From positions 4,405,001 through 4,469,000 of the forward strand of contig NC_083507.1 in NCBI RefSeq assembly GCF_032362555.1: a stretch of DNA of 64,000 bases, written 5' to 3'. Of the stretch, positions 61,595 through 64,000 are shown piece after piece. Source of the stretch: Amyelois transitella (Eukaryota; Arthropoda; Insecta; Lepidoptera; Pyralidae). Under the pieces are notes generated by a model. The model did no database searches, was not told where the DNA came from, and worked only from the letters and a program-made list of their open reading frames with translations. The translations under genes were made by a program, and so were the position numbers. Positions within the stretch are counted from its first letter, which is position 1, and the number at the start of each line of letters is the position of its first letter.

Positions 61595-62052
61595 TACTAC
61601 CACGAACCTATTACGCCGGGCGCGAACTTGTAATTGTGATCTTTCAAACTGTTTAAGACTTGGAGTCCACATAACTCTTTGTGAACATTATTTTTGACCG
61701 AGTTGCTAGTGATTACCTACAGTGCGAAAACTTTGGACTAAGAAATCAATTCTAATTGGAAAAAAAATCAAAAATAAATAAATAGAAGTGTCAAACTGTG
61801 ATACGAAACAAGTACGGCCGCGTGGCGATGCACGTCAGGAGAAGACTGGAGGAAGTGGTCTGTTGATCTCGGTGGTGTCATTCGAGTGATGTGCCGAGTG
61901 CGGTGACCATCCGTGGTCGGGCGTCCGGAGGCGCGAGCGAGCTGGGGGCGAGCGAGGTACTGAGCGTGGGGCGGGGGTGGCGCCCCGCGCTGGATGCGGT
62001 AGGCTCGGCGGCGGGCGGCGGCGGCGGCGCGCCGGCCGGCGGCGCCGTGGCG

Positions 62053-62194
62053 ATGACGGTGCAGCGCGACGAGCGCGATGCGCGCGCGCCGCGAACCCGC
62101 TTCATGATCACCGACATCTTGCACGATGCGGCGCCCAGGGATCTCAGCGCACACAGAGATTCCGACTCGGATAGGTCGGCGACCGATTCGCCAG
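62053..62194 (+). CDS. Bar-class homeobox transcription factor, first coding exon
   Basis: Starts at the only ATG in a frame open from 61,867 (GTGGCGATGA). It reads MTVQRDERDARAPRT, then RFMITDIL, an EH1-type Groucho-binding motif near the N terminus, then an Asp/Ser-rich DSDSDRSATDSPG. RFMI(N/T)DIL at this position is typical of insect BarH proteins; vertebrate BARHL has FLIKDIL. The donor is CCAG|GTGAGA, one base pending. The homeodomain exons are outside the window, so the exact gene (BarH1 or BarH2) cannot be fixed. BarH factors specify external sense organs, eye and leg segments, and scale or pigment traits in some butterflies. Confidence 0.62.
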
Positions 62195-64000
62195 GTGAGA
62201 CTCGCCCGGTAGTTTAAACCCCTGATTAGAAATACCAAACCCTTCTTCTTCTTTCTTGAATTTAAAAGCGAAAGAAGCTCGGCAAAATTGTTCCCAGATA
62301 AAAAATATCTTACACGTAACACAAGCTAGAGGTTGTGGGAAAGAATATCAAAATGTTCCCTGCCCACATAGGTAGGTATAGCCTACTAAGTATTTCTTAA
62401 ATAAAGTTTAGTATAAGTACTTACCTGTTACAACTTAGAACAAGGTTATTAGCACCTAAGAACAGTAGATACTCCTACATAGTATCTGCTAGGCAATAGA
62501 TAATAATAGGGGATAATATTCTTAACATGTTACTAAACTCGTAAACATAATTGCGTGTTTAGTTACACCTTTGAATATTTTACCTTCACCCTTCAAGTTA
62601 CTCGAATAGGTGGTACACGTAATTACAATAACATAATTATTTTTATATAAGTGCTTGATATTACTTACCGAATTATTTACATAAAGTAACACAATAAAAG
62701 TTACAGATATCCCGATCCCGAGTAGCAAAGGTAATTTTTAAAGACACGTTAACTATATATGAATCCATTTAATACCTACCTATTATGTGTATCATGGAAA
62801 TTCTCCCAAAACCGTAGAAGGTGTTAAAAATAAAGACAAATGAATATTCAATACAATAATGGATACGATATTTATTCTAATCACTGATATGTATTCCGCG
62901 GTATAATAAAAAAACACTAAAAGTTTTATTACTGCTAAATGTTCGTCGTAGCCGCTCGTAGCACTTAAGAAAAGACATCAACGAAAATGCATTCAGTGCG
63001 CTTTCGTTGATTTTATTTATTTATAGTAGGTATATAGGTAGTATTATTGTTTTGAGTTTGCTATTATTAAATTAATTGTAATTGAATAATCGAACGGTAT
63101 AATACAAGTTTTACTAGTAAGGTAAACTGCCTTCCTAAATTAAGTATTTTTTAGGTATTAGAACATATAATATTTATATTGAACCCAAATACTTACCTAC
63201 TCACTTCTTTTACCTAATTGAACTTAATTTCAGCGAAGCTGAAATACATGTATAGTACCTATATTACAGTAACTAACATTACATTTTTAAAATTTTAATT
63301 TCCAACGAAAATTTCGAATTACATTTTATTGTGATAATAAGAATATGGTACAAAATAAACAAGGTGATACTTTAATAGCGTGTGTCATAATCTTTGTTTA
63401 AGCCGTTCAAGAACTATGCAAATCTCTTTGATCTATGAACATTGTAAGGAAATGGTTAGTTAGGCTAATTATTTTTTATTATGGGAACAAATCGGCTACA
63501 AAATAGTCATTTTCTGTAATACAATCGCCTGGGAACTGTGCTAATCGCAGCCAACTCACGCGACATCATATGAATATACTCAGAATTCCACTAATTAATC
63601 CGTTGTGATATTTGCCTTTGCGACATACGGATCAAACTTATATGTGAGCGTTCTTTTTTATATTATCTCATATAATAATACTTATCTGTTGTCAAACCGT
63701 AGGCTGAAAGAATAATATCACATTATTTCAGACTTTTGCCTAGGATTTCGCTCATATCAGAGTCACTTCTGATTGTCTATCTTTATGCCAGATTAAGTCA
63801 AAAAAGATTAAGCAATTTTTTTATTATATATAGTGACATTAAACAAATAGACTTTCTTGTTTTTTTTGTTTTACAAAAATAACACGATTTATATATAACA
63901 CGTAGGTAAATTTCCAAATTGTAAGTAAATAAATTGGGTCAAGTCAACCTCAAAAACCTTAAAAATTATAAAAACATACCGCAAAAGAGTTGTGATTAAT
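62195..64000 (+). other. First intron of the homeobox gene (partial)
   Basis: AT-rich intronic DNA with TAGGTA-type repeats and no exon-like sequence. It runs off the window edge. Confidence 0.5.

Noticed and set aside
61292..61672. 126-codon minus-strand ORF
   Set aside because: Antisense to the GC-rich leader, low-complexity Arg/Ala/Gly content, and no splice or start support.
61891..62052. N-terminal extension of the homeobox protein from a GTG codon
   Set aside because: The frame is open but has no ATG; the Gly/Ala-rich reading is a by-product of GC-rich leader DNA.
61768..62322. 184-codon minus-strand ORF
   Set aside because: It lies antisense to the GC-rich first exon of the homeobox gene; open frames on both strands are expected there. 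No family resemblance.

Overview
The window looks like the nuclear genome of a moth or butterfly (Lepidoptera). Genes are split by short AT-rich introns with canonical GT-AG borders. The background is AT-rich and dense in TAGGTA-type simple sequence. The dispersed repeats (a 240-bp SINE beginning GTGTGGTTCCCGGCACC, a tRNA-headed SINE, RTE-like 3' ends carrying GCGGGCGAAGC-type tails) are of kinds familiar from lepidopteran genomes. The order Lepidoptera is an inference; no species is claimed.

Layout. (1) 86-13,630, plus strand: the 3' three quarters of dynamin (shibire). Twelve common exons run from the G3 motif of the GTPase domain through stalk, PH, GED and the start of the proline-rich domain. 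Three alternative last exons (8,938; 10,529; 13,567) follow, all joined in the same phase, giving three different C termini. Two introns contain decayed tandem copies of the exon just upstream. (2) 15,568-20,826, minus strand: a structurally complete DIRS-type tyrosine-recombinase retrotransposon with inverted terminal repeats, an internal complementary region, a spliced gag, pol and a tyrosine recombinase. Gag and pol are joined by a textbook -1 frameshift signal (A AAA AAC, 9-nt spacer, 7-bp GC hairpin). The gag intron holds three tandem hairpin repeats. Pol carries one frameshift lesion near 17,620. (3) 27,104-28,760, minus strand: a four-exon gene for a 196-residue secreted lipocalin-like protein, reconstructed across matching splice phases. 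(4) 28.9-61.3 kb: a long gene desert with SINE, LINE and RTE relics, six near-perfect short-loop inverted repeats of unrelated sequence, and several GC-richer blocks that resemble conserved regulatory DNA. (5) 61.37-62.19 kb, plus strand: TATA box, GC-rich leader with upstream ORFs and first coding exon of a Bar-class homeobox gene (RFMITDIL repressor motif). Its homeodomain exons lie beyond the window.

The genes are unrelated in function. Dynamin is a housekeeping endocytic GTPase, the lipocalin is probably a regulated secreted carrier, and the desert is the sort of flank expected upstream of a developmental homeobox gene. The most unusual findings are the gag-pol frameshift cassette and hairpin-filled gag intron of the DIRS element, the triple C terminus of dynamin with its exon ghosts, and the cluster of snap-back inverted repeats.
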